A DNA stretch of 64,000 nucleotides from Monocercomonoides exilis (Eukaryota; Preaxostyla; Oxymonadida; Polymastigidae). Position numbers and translations under genes: made by a program. Of the stretch, positions 10,101 to 19,486 are shown piece after piece (positions within the stretch are counted from its first letter, which is position 1; each line of letters opens with the position of its first letter). Below the pieces are notes generated by a model that had not been told where the DNA came from, did not search any database, and was given only the letters and a program-made list of their open reading frames with translations. Location of the stretch: positions 186,001 through 250,000 of the forward strand of contig LSRY02000029.1 in assembly GCA_001643675.2 (NCBI GenBank), given 5' to 3'.

Positions 10101-12217
10101 TGAAAATGGACAGTTGCGTTTTTGATGGAAGTGCAAAGGAAAGAAATGAACAGACTTTCAATGAGGAAGAACAAGTGTGCAAATGGGATGGATCTCTTGT
10201 GGATGTTGTGAAGAGTTCTGTGATGATGAAAGATACAGCAATCTGGAATTCACCAGATGGTGGAATAACAATGAGCGAAGGAAATGTGAATATTGAGATG
10301 GGGTTATTTGAGAACAACAATCCCTCAATTGAAGGATATCCATCATTAAGAAGAAATATCATCTGTTCAGACTCAGGAACGTTGAATGTGATGAGTCTGA
10401 AAGGAGGAGATGGAGTTTTCCCAAATTCATCGCTTTGGATGTTGAAAGAAGGGTGCAGCTTTGAAGGGATTGTTTCAGAGAGAGATTCATCATTCTTCAT
10501 TCCCGTTCTGGAAAGTGTGGAAGCAAAAGAAGAGACAGATAGAATGAAACTGATATTCAAAGGAATGCTTCTTGTTCCATGCAATCTGTCATTTTCAGTT
10601 GTGAAGAGGAAGGGAGAAGAGAAAGAGATTGAAAAACATGATTTTGATTCAAATGGATTCTTGTCAGAAAGAGAAGTTGAAGGGAGTGTGGGAAAAGATC
10701 TAATCAGCAGTTGTGGAGATGAAATAGAAGTTAGTGTACATATTTTGTTTGGGAATGCTGATTCTCCATCATCAACACATTTATTCATTCTGAAGAATGC
10801 AAGCAAAGCAAAGGTGGATGGAGATGAAAAACTTGTTGAAGGAGGAAATGAAGGAAAATCTAATTGGCTGCTAATTGTTATAATCATGGCAGTTATTCTT
10901 GTGATAGTTCTGATTGTATCTGTTGTTCTGGCTGTTCGATGGAGAAAGGTGAAAAACGAAGCTGAAGATCTGAGAGATATTGTGAATGATACGGTGAAGA
11001 AAGATCCGAAGGCATTTGAAATGGTGACGATGGAGATGTCACCTGAGGAGCAGTGGAGGAGGGCAGAGAAAGAAGCGGAGAAGAAGAATGAAGAGAGGAT
11101 CAAGAAGAGAGTGTATGAAAAAAGTTTGGGACACTCGGAGTCATCAGAGCATCTTCTGTCCGAGAGTGGCTCCACTGAATACATTCTGGGGAGAGATTCA
11201 GATAAGATCCCAGAATGGATGTTGGAGAAAGTTGAGGAAGAGGAAGAGACAAGAAAAAGATCACCATCACCATCCATTTCATCCACTTCAACAACTTCAA
11301 CAACTGATTCAGATTCCACATTTGTTCGAGGGGAGGATCTGTGCCCAACCACCTCGTCAATGTCGAATTTGGTGGATGCAATGGCCTGTTCTTCGCCACA
11401 TGAGAAGCTGATTGTGGATTTGAGAGATTCATTGTTCATGCTGCTTCATGGAAGGAATAAAACAAAGGAGATGGCAATTGGCACTCTTCAGGAGAGGGAG
11501 GTGACAGCTGCCCAGATCCTGTTCTGGGTGGCGAATGGAGCTCTTCACTCATTTGACGAGATGGAAAATCCTCTTCAGTCACTTGCCAATTTGAGTCCTC
11601 ACATTGCGTTATTCTCAGAACATATGGTCATCTGCATTGTGATGCATTCTGATCTTTTATTAGATGATTCCGATTCATCATCCATCTCCTCATCAACAGT
11701 TGTAACATCTGCAAGTGATGATGATGATTCACTTCCCTCATCGGCATTTGAGGATGAGGATAGCTTCAAAAAAGAGTGTTTGAGATGGAAGGCACCAGAA
11801 CTGCTGATGAACATGAACATGGAGGCAACAAAGAGCTCTGTTGCCTTTTCAATTGGGATGATGCTGTGGGAGTGCTTGACACTGCAGATCCCGTTTGGGG
11901 AGTATCCAGCAGAGGTGGCGGGGCAGAAGATTGCGAATGAAGAGAGACCTGATCAGAGGGAAATTGAAGAAAGTGTGATGAAGAATTTGGTGAATTCATG
12001 TTTGTCAGGAGAGGCGTCGAAAAGACCTGCACTTAATGAGTTAAAGAAAGAGCTGGTTGGACTGTTTCCGGCTGGAACATTTATTGTGACGATGACAGAT
12101 GCAATCCTTGTTGAGGAAAGCAGAGAAGAACATGATGAAGACAACAAGTACAAGGAAGGAGCAAAGGAAGAGAAAATGGAAGCGAATAAAATGAAAGACA
12201 AGTTTGATGAAAAATGA
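4154..12217 (+). CDS. Giant surface protein: beta-helix repeats, one TM helix, cytoplasmic pseudokinase
   Basis: This single exon encodes about 2687 aa; the ATG at 4154 puts a hydrophobic signal peptide at residues 9-24. Residues about 150-360 are Ser/Pro-rich. Then comes a long ectodomain of right-handed beta-helix (pectin-lyase-like) repeats with recurring GGA/GGG-(I/V/L)-Y motifs. A cassette with the pattern V-x-x-x-G-x-D...CG....PC...GI occurs four times (near bases 6101, 7240, 8185 and 9334). One TM helix lies at about 2238-2262. The cytoplasmic part ends in a kinase-like C-lobe with RWKAPELL (APE), an SIGMMLWE segment and the late KRP motif. The catalytic loop reads LANLSPHIALFSEHMVICI, so the HRD Asp and the following Asn are missing, and no DFG or Gly-rich loop is visible. 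I infer a pseudokinase receptor. Ligand and partners are unknown. Chlamydia-type Pmp repeats are an alternative label for the ectodomain. Confidence 0.85.
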   Translation: MTRCCSSMNAALNIVVIVLLVVNSINGENIAEEQIQQERNWETQKGKISIETDEYKYYDNLGIDIWKINNVPGDRVCCIQTTLKIINTSLCVSHLNIIPLTGCPLLTTQHHSAATIYSSTCKIHPATKSSLFLSAHSSLALTNFSLITPQPAIFSFHLFSTPNNLFPDAHSPIPASFSISHSSFSSFIPLLQPFLFSPSSLSSPSPSPSPSPSLSPSPSSSSSSSSSSSFSSPSPSPSPSISSSSSPSPLHIHHQSHPHLQIHLNLHLSNTLFSNISSPQSHPSLPSLSSHSLNPFISTTSSSSSTSTNTNTNSIPSFSLHSSLSIHSTIFLYTHNPIDGAILPNLNSPSTSLSAFNTSFLHQTRSSPNDLIKYNGSETQKLKLKRMDSFNLNSYLFEWCEWNDSNGGNRYGGALYVISTNANLSITSCSFHNCSCTGGCEGGALYCGNLQKLDIAKSNFTNCSAAHGGAVHIRYMQSNSVWSFSENKVETCQITDWCGTGWYFRINNMTTTCQFLFTKCKCIANTGGDASGSLAFHWPPNNKPNKFLITECQFINNKLTSSSTYGGAGIYFDGTYSWMNGIKFIAFCFFDGNSATNGRGNDVFFNGSITQSPFQQCGSTTPTKRVWNAGTADNAMYNSWLPIIDQNKIVANSGSDVDSCGKTQQSSCATVEYALGCIAPFGDASLSLLFSTFTPTQTLTFRAPNTKITGNGTDATTIASSGIPQPPNSHSHSSQSTSSFSSFSSFSSASSSPDPSVSPALFQQTQGSLTVSSLAIAHNSTNPITPILFHLSYNSPSLNLNTTTITGTTSSSSSITTPLFFLTAGSLTLNHTAITSLALNSQSIFHLTSLTAPLALNFSNITDITSTATPTSCVLSSTTSRTLSLSLANCTITNIYSEQLSQQTATNGGCISFASSASANSFSVSDTSFTYCRVSEDVNNGGKGGGIFLDCSLNEGGFMLSSISFSGCRATVGKNMFVKSGNLVNTVKTERFAFDCSDYEEDGNAFVGEDGIYGEMDLRVFLVYLKWVEVSVSKDGHDTLGCGSETFPCQSMKSGIDHVDRSEAVGERKVNVKDEGTIEDIYSFTDALVIDGCVNEGDVIKHRPVHFEVTINGDSAISVISSTDSLSLLSLELQIPSQFVPSMNSLISSSGVSQLKDCSFEIQSSTTVQYSLITMTTGSCTLTGCSLADCSFSNSPFVMASSVLLENSNFSNIKNTGRGEEGGVAKVTLQENEELVIKSTNASSCSLSSENGKGGFLYLDCQNCLNKKPFVFDVGITFENNEAAIGKNVFISASDLNKTVTNESFNFNYLSMINDENLFVGTDNYHQENDLFMFLVPYSSTEMFISSNGFDVARCGSEEEPCFTMWKGIENIEKEIGKKTIQIAGSTIIRDSFNMSNYHIKKDSKMGEENVKATLNFEKSIGSQLEYFMENDDHLELTNIQLKLSSGFDNSAKTIISNKNGELVISECSFHSEARVSNGFDCVFVDAIGGSVEVNDLSMESCDVGSSIFVIHDAGVSCHFLNIRVKYLNESGGCILSIKKSESGLKINEVGEEMSLNIDNSSFSGVKRSDNGSSILESASENKICLVVNESNITEDKAEESEKGGGIFFTLGASGSMKVIDSTISHCSCNNSTGRGGGVYLATKERGFLDFAFMGMKFSANTAKVGNDIFVECFNITSQINERQFQFDLREGHYIRDNAIYGRDECDYLNDTDLIGFVTIHQSDTIIVSSVNGMNDRQCGTNTFPCDSIDYGLMHLTSDFMSQMIVIEMSAIDGEINLEEMSLSSKSREMCDVEVKTGIERTREALMTTSGTVSLLRLNFVFDSNFISSHESLISPDGGILEIMNCSFSSKPSNEEGNSAFASIQFHIIKMEKGELQLDGCTISDLILQEPALYLSSSLPSVIYLFEIFNSTIKTSLININECGQLTIKDFNTENITVEGNEESLISCSSMKKTMQLANCTISGVNSQATKGKLMKLEDCLDVKMDSCVFDGSAKERNEQTFNEEEQVCKWDGSLVDVVKSSVMMKDTAIWNSPDGGITMSEGNVNIEMGLFENNNPSIEGYPSLRRNIICSDSGTLNVMSLKGGDGVFPNSSLWMLKEGCSFEGIVSERDSSFFIPVLESVEAKEETDRMKLIFKGMLLVPCNLSFSVVKRKGEEKEIEKHDFDSNGFLSEREVEGSVGKDLISSCGDEIEVSVHILFGNADSPSSTHLFILKNASKAKVDGDEKLVEGGNEGKSNWLLIVIIMAVILVIVLIVSVVLAVRWRKVKNEAEDLRDIVNDTVKKDPKAFEMVTMEMSPEEQWRRAEKEAEKKNEERIKKRVYEKSLGHSESSEHLLSESGSTEYILGRDSDKIPEWMLEKVEEEEETRKRSPSPSISSTSTTSTTDSDSTFVRGEDLCPTTSSMSNLVDAMACSSPHEKLIVDLRDSLFMLLHGRNKTKEMAIGTLQEREVTAAQILFWVANGALHSFDEMENPLQSLANLSPHIALFSEHMVICIVMHSDLLLDDSDSSSISSSTVVTSASDDDDSLPSSAFEDEDSFKKECLRWKAPELLMNMNMEATKSSVAFSIGMMLWECLTLQIPFGEYPAEVAGQKIANEERPDQREIEESVMKNLVNSCLSGEASKRPALNELKKELVGLFPAGTFIVTMTDAILVEESREEHDEDNKYKEGAKEEKMEANKMKDKFDEK

Positions 12218-15158
12218 GCGCTGAAAGCAGGAAATGTAATTCACGCATGAATGACAAACGAGAAAGAAAGTTGTTTCAACATATTTGCCGTTACAGAGAT
12301 GAATACTGAAATTCACATTATTTTATTTGGAGATGAACATGAAGATAAGACGAAGATTGATAGGACAGGCGAATTTGGTATTTGAAGTGCATTTTTTTCT
12401 TTTATTGAAACTGGTTCTTGATAATTTGAAACCAAAGAAAATGGGGAAATTCAAATGGAGCTTGCATCTTAGATACAAGCTTTGATTTCTCTTGATTTCT
12501 TAATTTTGATCGAAAGATTGTGTATCATATTTTTTCTGTTTCTTTTCAGTGTTTCACGGTACGAGAACAATGAACTTCATTTATTCAACTCCTTGTTCTG
12601 CCTTTCAGCAACTTTTTGAGTTTATTGAAGCTTGAGGCAATTGGGAAAGCCAACGAACAACATTGTTCATTTTCTGTTTTTACAGTTGTGTTCGAAGTGT
12701 TTTGATTTCAATTTGCTTATTGAAAGATTTTTTCTATATTTCTTATTTTGTTTCTTGATTTTGTTTCTTGATTTTGATTCTTGATTTTGATTCTTAATTT
12801 TGTTTCTTTATTTCTAGAATTCACGGTTAATAAAATTGTGATATAGATGTTATTTCATCAGTCATTTGACTGCATCTTGTGTTTTCAGTTGGATTTGAGC
12901 TTTTAAAGCACCCGTTGCCACATGCGCTACAACTATCACCACAGCGATCTTTTTAAATTGAACTTTTTAAAAGAGTTTGCTTTTTATTTAAAGTCGAAGA
13001 TTTGAGTTTGTTTCAAACACTTTTAAGAATTGAAGTATGGTATTGAGGTGCCGTGAAAATTGTTGTTTCTGTAATTTGACTGAATCAAAATTTTTAGCAA
13101 TTGTTCCCAAAATTTTCAATTATTTTCCTTCCATTCACAATTCCAACAAATGTCATTGTTATATTTCTACTTGCACTTTTGGTTTCGTCATTTCCTTTTT
13201 CTTGTTCATTTTTTGTTCCATTACCAAAATTTCAGCGTTTTCTGTAATTATTTTTTAATCCGTTGTGTTTTTTGAGTTTATTTCATTACCAACTCCCTTT
13301 TTTAGTGTTGCATTTATATATATTCAATTCCTTTTTACAATTGTTATTCAATCTTTATCTTTTTTACAACTCTTATTTTTTTATGCAATCTGCATTCATA
13401 ACATATTCATAGAAAAGAGTCATCACGCAAACTTTGCTTGTTTTCTTTTAAACTATGCGTCAATAACTAATCAAATTCCATTTCAACACTAATAATTATA
13501 TGTCATCAAAATTTAAGAGTTTTAATTTGCTCCAAAGTGAAATATGAATGCTCTGTTGTTAAAAATGAACGAAAATGAAATATTTATTTTTACATAAAAA
13601 TTGGATATTTCAGAGTTTTGGGAAAAATTACACACGAGAAATAAAAATTTCAAATGAATGCATAAACCTTTGAAAAATGCGTATTTTTGCAAAAAGCATA
13701 ATAAAAAGTGCAGCCGAGCTTGTATAAATTTAAACAAGTATTTCTTATATTTTTTTATTTGACACAGCCTTGTTGAAAAGCCAAACATAAACGCAAGAAA
13801 AAGAACCAGTGAACAAAATTGATTAAAAAAACTTCAGAATAAAAATAAGAAAACATTTTTTGCTTTGAATCTATTTATCTATATTTAGAAACAAATCCCT
13901 CATAACTGAAATACTATTAAAAACTCCGTGAAAATTCTTGTCAGATGAATTGAAATAATGATGATTCTCAAAAAAAAAAAGTCTAGAAAGTTTCCTTCTC
14001 TTTCAATATATAAATATTTTTAAATCTTCCAACAGTTTAACATTTATAAGCTAATATCACGCTATATCCGCTTGTTGATATTGATAATAGAATTCAAATT
14101 CACTTTCAATGAAAAAGCTCAAAATATGCATGTTTACTGGATCGATTTATCTTTCTTCAAGACCAATTTGCAATTATTTTGAAAGAAATGACCACAATCA
14201 AATCCAATCTGATGAAATTTGTTTGAACTGGGAAGGAGAAATTTGAAATTCGTTTCATATTCCTCAATGATAACGACGAAGAAGAAGAATTTCGATAAAA
14301 TATATCTTTCTCATTTATTACAGAGGGTTTTGAAGAACAAATATGAACATCTTCATTTTCTTATGAATCCTCAATGATTATTTGGAGCTGACAAACTTGC
14401 TTATGTGACTGATTTCTTTTTTATACAAAAGATGGATGCACTCGACTTCAAAATCCAGCTTCTTTCATGTGAAGAAAGACATTTTAATCTCTGGGATCAG
14501 GTGAACATCGTACTTAACCTCTTATTCCATGGAAGGATTGACTTTTAAGTTTGTTACAATTTATATAGCCTGAAATATGAGATTCATGAGAAAAGAATAC
14601 TAATATTTGGAGTAATTCATTGGAAGAATTGAATGTGTAGTGTCACAAGATTCATGAAAGAGTTTTCAAGTTGCATGAATTGTTTATCTTATTTCAATTC
14701 GATAGAAAACAGGATTTTTAATTTCACGAGTGAAGTTTGCAAATAAAATTTGTAATACAACTTATTTTTGGATTATTTTTACTTATTTTTTAATGAATAT
14801 TTTGATTTTTGTGGAATAATATAATAATGATTTTTTGGAGCTTCGAGGCATAATTTTTCTTTAATTAATTCTTTTTCGTTTGAGTCAACCGTTTTTGATT
14901 CATATTTTTGAATTTTCTATATTGACATATATCATTTTTTCTTTAATTTTAATTTTTTCACATTTTTGTCATCGACACAACTTATATGAGTGATCATTTA
15001 GGATCTTTTTGATAAATCTGAAGCCCGAGCTGCGAGAAGTGTTCTTTTTTAGGTTTTATTAGGTTTTATTGATATTTTTCTATATAAATATTTTTTATAT
15101 TTATGATATTAGAAAAAAATTTTTTTGAATTTTATTTTTAATATTTCATTTCGAATCC
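12218..15158. other. 2.9-kb AT-rich spacer
   Basis: No intact gene is seen. Around 12730-12815 there is a short tandem array of a degenerate 12-mer (tttcttgatttt). Frames at 13037-13258, 13265-13492 and 13522-13788 are composition-driven and show no protein-like pattern. A degenerate coding remnant lies at 14324-14548 and is listed separately. The last 150 bases are the presumed promoter of the glycosyltransferase gene. Confidence 0.6.
14324..14548 (+). pseudogene. Degenerate exon remnant with an in-frame stop
   Basis: After an acceptor-like ttattacag (ending 14323), a frame reads 17 residues to a TGA (14375-14377). It then continues in the same frame for 56 more residues of protein-like sequence (for example FKIQLLSCEERHFNLWDQV) to a TAA at 14546-14548. 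The composition and the balanced hydrophobic and charged pattern differ from the surrounding AT-rich noise. I take it as the tail of a decayed gene, but do not recognise the family. Confidence 0.35.
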
Positions 15159-16058
15159 ATGAATCTCTTTCTATTCATTTCACTATTCATTTGTGCACCT
15201 GCGTTCCCGACAGAAAAATCTTCTCTAAAAGCTGTTATGCATATTGAGGAGGAGGAGGAAGAAGAAAAGCCATATGAACTTCCGAAGATAATATGGCTTT
15301 ATTGGGAAGGCAGATTGAAACGAGTAGAACGCTATCTTCTGCACAACATGAAGCAAAAAATTGCAGATTTCACCATCATTTTCATCACAGACTCAACAAT
15401 CAATTATTATTTGGATAGAAAAGCACTTCCAACTGGGTTAAAGTCCCTTCCAAAGGCTAACAAAGCCGATTTTTATCGCCTTCAGCTGCTTTATGATTAC
15501 GGTGGATTGTGGATGGATACATCGATGTATTTGAGCAATGACACATTTTTGGAAGATTGCTATAGAGACATAACAAAAGCGAAAGCAGATTTGCTTGCTT
15601 TCAACAGCTGGTGGCCCCCAGCGTATCACATAGAATTTGGGTTTTTGATGGCTCCAAGGAGAAGCCCGCTGATTGGAAAAGTCTTGGAAGAATTCAAAAT
15701 TATGCTGTCAATGGGAGTTAAGCCGTACATGAAGGATCGCATTAAAAGTGGAACTGTGATGAAAAGTCCGTATATTTACCACAAGAGGAAGTATTTTGGA
15801 TTGGAGCACTATGGAAAGTATTTTGCACCTTATGTATGTATGCAGACAGTTATCCAGCGGGATTATAAAGGCCAACCAAATGTGATTCTTCGAAGATCAG
15901 AGGATTATTGGTTCAAGCTGTACGAGTCATGCAATAATGATTCTAAGTGTGTGGCAAGGAAATGGGTTAATGAGCCAGAAGTACATGAATATCCGATCAT
16001 CAAGTTTTGCTCGGCAACAAGGAGATATCTGAAATTTCCGAAAGTGGATGTCATTTGA
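15159..16058 (+). CDS. Glycosyltransferase of the capsular-polysaccharide-synthesis type (GT32-like), secretory
   Basis: This encodes 299 aa in one exon. Residues 1-17 are a hydrophobic signal peptide or anchor, so the enzyme should act in the ER or Golgi lumen. The hallmarks of the Caps_synth/DXD sugar-transferase group are present: PKIIWLYWEG near residue 42, a donor-side helix KADFYRLQLLYDYGG (102-116), then LWMDTSM, where Asp120 takes the place of the metal-binding DXD. In this family that block binds the nucleotide sugar and metal. The substrate cannot be told from sequence. The ATG follows an AT-rich leader, and the gene stands alone between two spacers. The length is normal for a minimal catalytic domain. 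Confidence 0.8.
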   Translation: MNLFLFISLFICAPAFPTEKSSLKAVMHIEEEEEEEKPYELPKIIWLYWEGRLKRVERYLLHNMKQKIADFTIIFITDSTINYYLDRKALPTGLKSLPKANKADFYRLQLLYDYGGLWMDTSMYLSNDTFLEDCYRDITKAKADLLAFNSWWPPAYHIEFGFLMAPRRSPLIGKVLEEFKIMLSMGVKPYMKDRIKSGTVMKSPYIYHKRKYFGLEHYGKYFAPYVCMQTVIQRDYKGQPNVILRRSEDYWFKLYESCNNDSKCVARKWVNEPEVHEYPIIKFCSATRRYLKFPKVDVI

Positions 16059-16943
16059 AATGAAATATAGTTAAGCTATGTGTTTTTTTTTATTAGTGTT
16101 TTTTAAATTAAAATAAACAAGTTATGCTTTGCATCTTTAGTAGTTTAGCTTTTCGATTCATTTTTTTAAAATAAAGTTAGGTTTATATTTTACGTCATCT
16201 CTTATTTTGAGTTTTTTGTAAATCCCATATGTATCTTATGTTTTTTCTCACTATTTTATTGCTTTTAAAACAAACGATTATCCAAATCATATTTTCTCTT
16301 TCTCTTTTTTGATGAAATTTTCTTTTCGATTTGGTTACAAAATATTTTTTTCAAGAAAAATGCGTCATTTTCATACACAAATAAATATCAAAGAAAAAAA
16401 TATTAAACATTTTCAACAACTTTATAATAACTTGCTGTTGTTGTTTTTGAAAAGAACAAATCCTTTCACATGTGCGCTGAGAATATGAAAGTTTTGATCC
16501 TTTAAAGAAAAAAGATCCCACACTTATTTCCCCCATAAAAGTTTAGAAACATAGATCGTCATGCTTCAACAATTAATAAGCATATGCGTTTTTCTTTTAT
16601 TTGTTAGAAATGTCTTTAACCAAATGCAGATTTCAGTCAATGCCCGAAGAAAGAAAGAAAGAAAGAAAGAACAATTATCTAATGTTGCGAAAAGCAATCC
16701 TTCGTTTCATAATTTGATCATTAAAACTTTAAAACTAAACAGAAATTTTCAATCAAAAAAATAATATCTTGATAATGTGTTGAATGAAACACTTCATGAA
16801 ATTCAAATAAAAATAATTGTAATGATAACAGAATATAACCGAAAAAAAAAATATTAACAAAATATTAATAAAAACTATTTACAAAAAAAATAAATAAAAA
16901 TCAAAAACATGTACATATTAAACATCAATAATCGGATTACAAC
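16059..16943. other. AT-rich spacer between convergent genes, with one doubtful small ORF
   Basis: The spacer separates the plus-strand glycosyltransferase from the 3' end of the minus-strand 2334-aa gene. The only frame of note is 16561-16764 (67 codons). It starts with a signal-peptide-like stretch (MLQQLISICVFLLFVRNVFN) and then runs through an (AAAG) microsatellite. It could be a broken first exon of a surface-protein gene or chance. I see no other structure. Confidence 0.5.
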
Positions 16944-19445
16944 TTAAATATTTATGCATTTTTCATAAAAGTCGATGGAAGCCTGAAGCAAAGGAATGCT
17001 TCTAAGCCGAAAAATAAGACTGCTGAGTTCCAGAACTTCAATTAATGGCCGATTCACTATCAATTAATGAATAAATATTGCATATTCAAAAAAAATCATA
17101 TAAATTAATAATTTGTAAATAATAATAGTAAAAAAATAAATAAAAATATATAAAAGATATGAAACAAATTAATAAAAAAAGAAAAATTAATTAAACAAAA
17201 TTCAAAAAAAAAGTTAATCTTCACAATAAATACAACAGAATAGACAAAATACCTTTTGCCATCGCCATCACAGAAAGTGTGCGACATGCATCCGAAAGCG
17301 TCTCCACATCGTCCATCCGAAGCATACACGCCAGACAGTTGCACGCAAACAGGTATATGGGCGTATACGGAACCGCTTTCTGCTTCAGAAGTATCAACAC
17401 AGACAAAGAAATCAGCGCATAATTCCTGAACTGAGGATCATTCCTATCCACAAGATCCACCCTTCTCCACTCTTCTACCGCTGCCTTCAATCTTTCCTCT
17501 TTTTGTTCATCTTTTTCAATTCCTCCTCCTCCTCCTCCTCCTCCTCCTCCTCCTCCTCCTCCTCCTCCTCCTCCTCCTCCTCCTCCTCCTCCTCCTCCTC
17601 CTCCTCCTCCTCTTATTTCTTCAATCAGGTATATGTCCCTACAGCGCTCCGGGTTAATCCAACAGTTTCGGCTCTGATACACCGCCTGGATGATCTCATA
17701 CAGCGCATCAATCAGCCAGCGCTCCAAGTCTTCTTCTCTCACAACTGCCTCCAACGGAAACGGCGCTGATGGGCTGGCTGAACAGGCTGAGCACGCTGAC
17801 TCGAGAAGAATGCGGAAGAGAAGCTGGAGGGCATACTGAAGAAGCGGGGATTGGGGCAATGTGAAGGAGACGCAAGGGTATAAGCAGAAAGCAGACAAAG
17901 GAAGTCCCGAAACAGTCATGTTTGTGGACGGGCTGGACGATGTGGTGGAGAAATCTTCGATGGGCGATTGAGACTTGCCGGGGGAGGAAAAAGCTGATGC
18001 GGTAGAAGAGGCAGGAGAAGAGGAAGCAGGAGAAGAAGAAGCAGAAGAGGGAGTCGAAGGTATTTGTGTGAAAGAAGGAAAAGATGGAACAGAAGGAATC
18101 GAATGGATGGAAGGTGTTGAAGGAATCGATGGGATTGAAGGAATGGCAGGCATTGATGAATCAGCCTGTGAAGCAGCATTCACAACCATCACATCAGCAG
18201 CACCATCACCTGCTGTGTTGTGTTCCTGTGAAGTTGTTGAACAACACGATGTGTCTGTGCTTGCCATTGACTTATCAGGTGAAGAGCATTTATTTGTACT
18301 CCCAGTTTGATTGTTTGCAGAATCTCCAGCCAAAACAGCTGGCTCACTGGGAAGAATGCCCATATGCGAAGACAAACACGCTATTTCCGGCTCAGCAGGC
18401 ATCTCCTCTTCGCCCAGCGGAGAAAAAGTGGGAGAAGGCGCAGCCTCCATCAAGAAGAGCGAGCCATTCGGTGAATATGGCTCTTCCGTGTCAAGAATTG
18501 GATTGACTGAGAGGGAAGCAGGAAGATTCGAAGAGAACGTGGAAGGCGGCTGGTAGAGCTCGGCGGGGTTGTGATAGGATGTGGAAGACAGATGATGAAG
18601 CACCACACAAATGACTTGGATGAGTGATTCGTACAAGTTGATTGACACAGTGCAGTAAGCATTGCCTAGAAGAAGCACGTGGTTGTAGTAGTCAAACATC
18701 AAACACACTGCAAATGAGAAAGAAGAGATGTCGAGAAGAGCTGGGCTGCTGCAAAGTGCATTGTTGAACTTGTATGTGTGGCTTGCTAGTTCCCCTTGGA
18801 ATGAATCCGCAAAGAAGATGCGTGCATCCACAGAATGCCCACGAAGACTGCAGCTTTCGCAGAGTTCGCAAAGAAGAGCAAAAGACGAGTTCAAAAGTGC
18901 GCTGTATTGCTCCAGCTGGCTTCGCGGTTCAGCTCTGTCAAAAATTTGCAGTGAGATTTCATTCAAAATTTCGCTTTGCTCGTTTAGTTTGGTGGAAATG
19001 GTGGGGATGATAAAGTTTTGCAGAAGATCGAAGGCAAAGTCTGTTTCGCTGGTTTTGACAAGCTCGCGAATGTAATAGAGGAAATGGGGGAGATCTTGCG
19101 ATGGAAGGCCTCTGAAAATGAAAGAAGTGAAATGAAAAGGAAAAAGGGAAAAAAAAGAAAGGAGAAGGAAAGGAAAAAAAAAAGAAAGGAGAAGGAAAGG
19201 AAAAAAAAAAGAAAGGAGAAGGAAAGGAAAAAAAAAAGAAAGAAAGGAAAGAACGGAAAGGAAAGGAAAGAAAGAAAGGAAGGAAGGAACGGAAAGAAAA
19301 GTTAAAAAGAGAAATAAGTTTAAAAATCGAAAAATTTTAATGTATCAAATAAAAACAAATAATTTAAATTGAAATTATTCAAACCTAATAGCATCCACAG
19401 TCTTCTGTGCATTTTCTATCTCAAATATTATTTGGCAACTGTAAC

Positions 19446-19486
<41 letters not shown>

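Noticed and set aside
9862-11439. 525-codon open minus-strand frame
   Set aside because: It is antisense to the continuous receptor gene and is Ser/Phe/Leu-rich, as the complement of Glu/Lys/Asn coding is. There is no start context or motif.
16561-16764. 67-codon ORF with signal-peptide-like N-terminus
   Set aside because: The second half is microsatellite and Lys/Arg noise, there is no partner exon, and nothing supports expression. Kept only as a note in the spacer entry.
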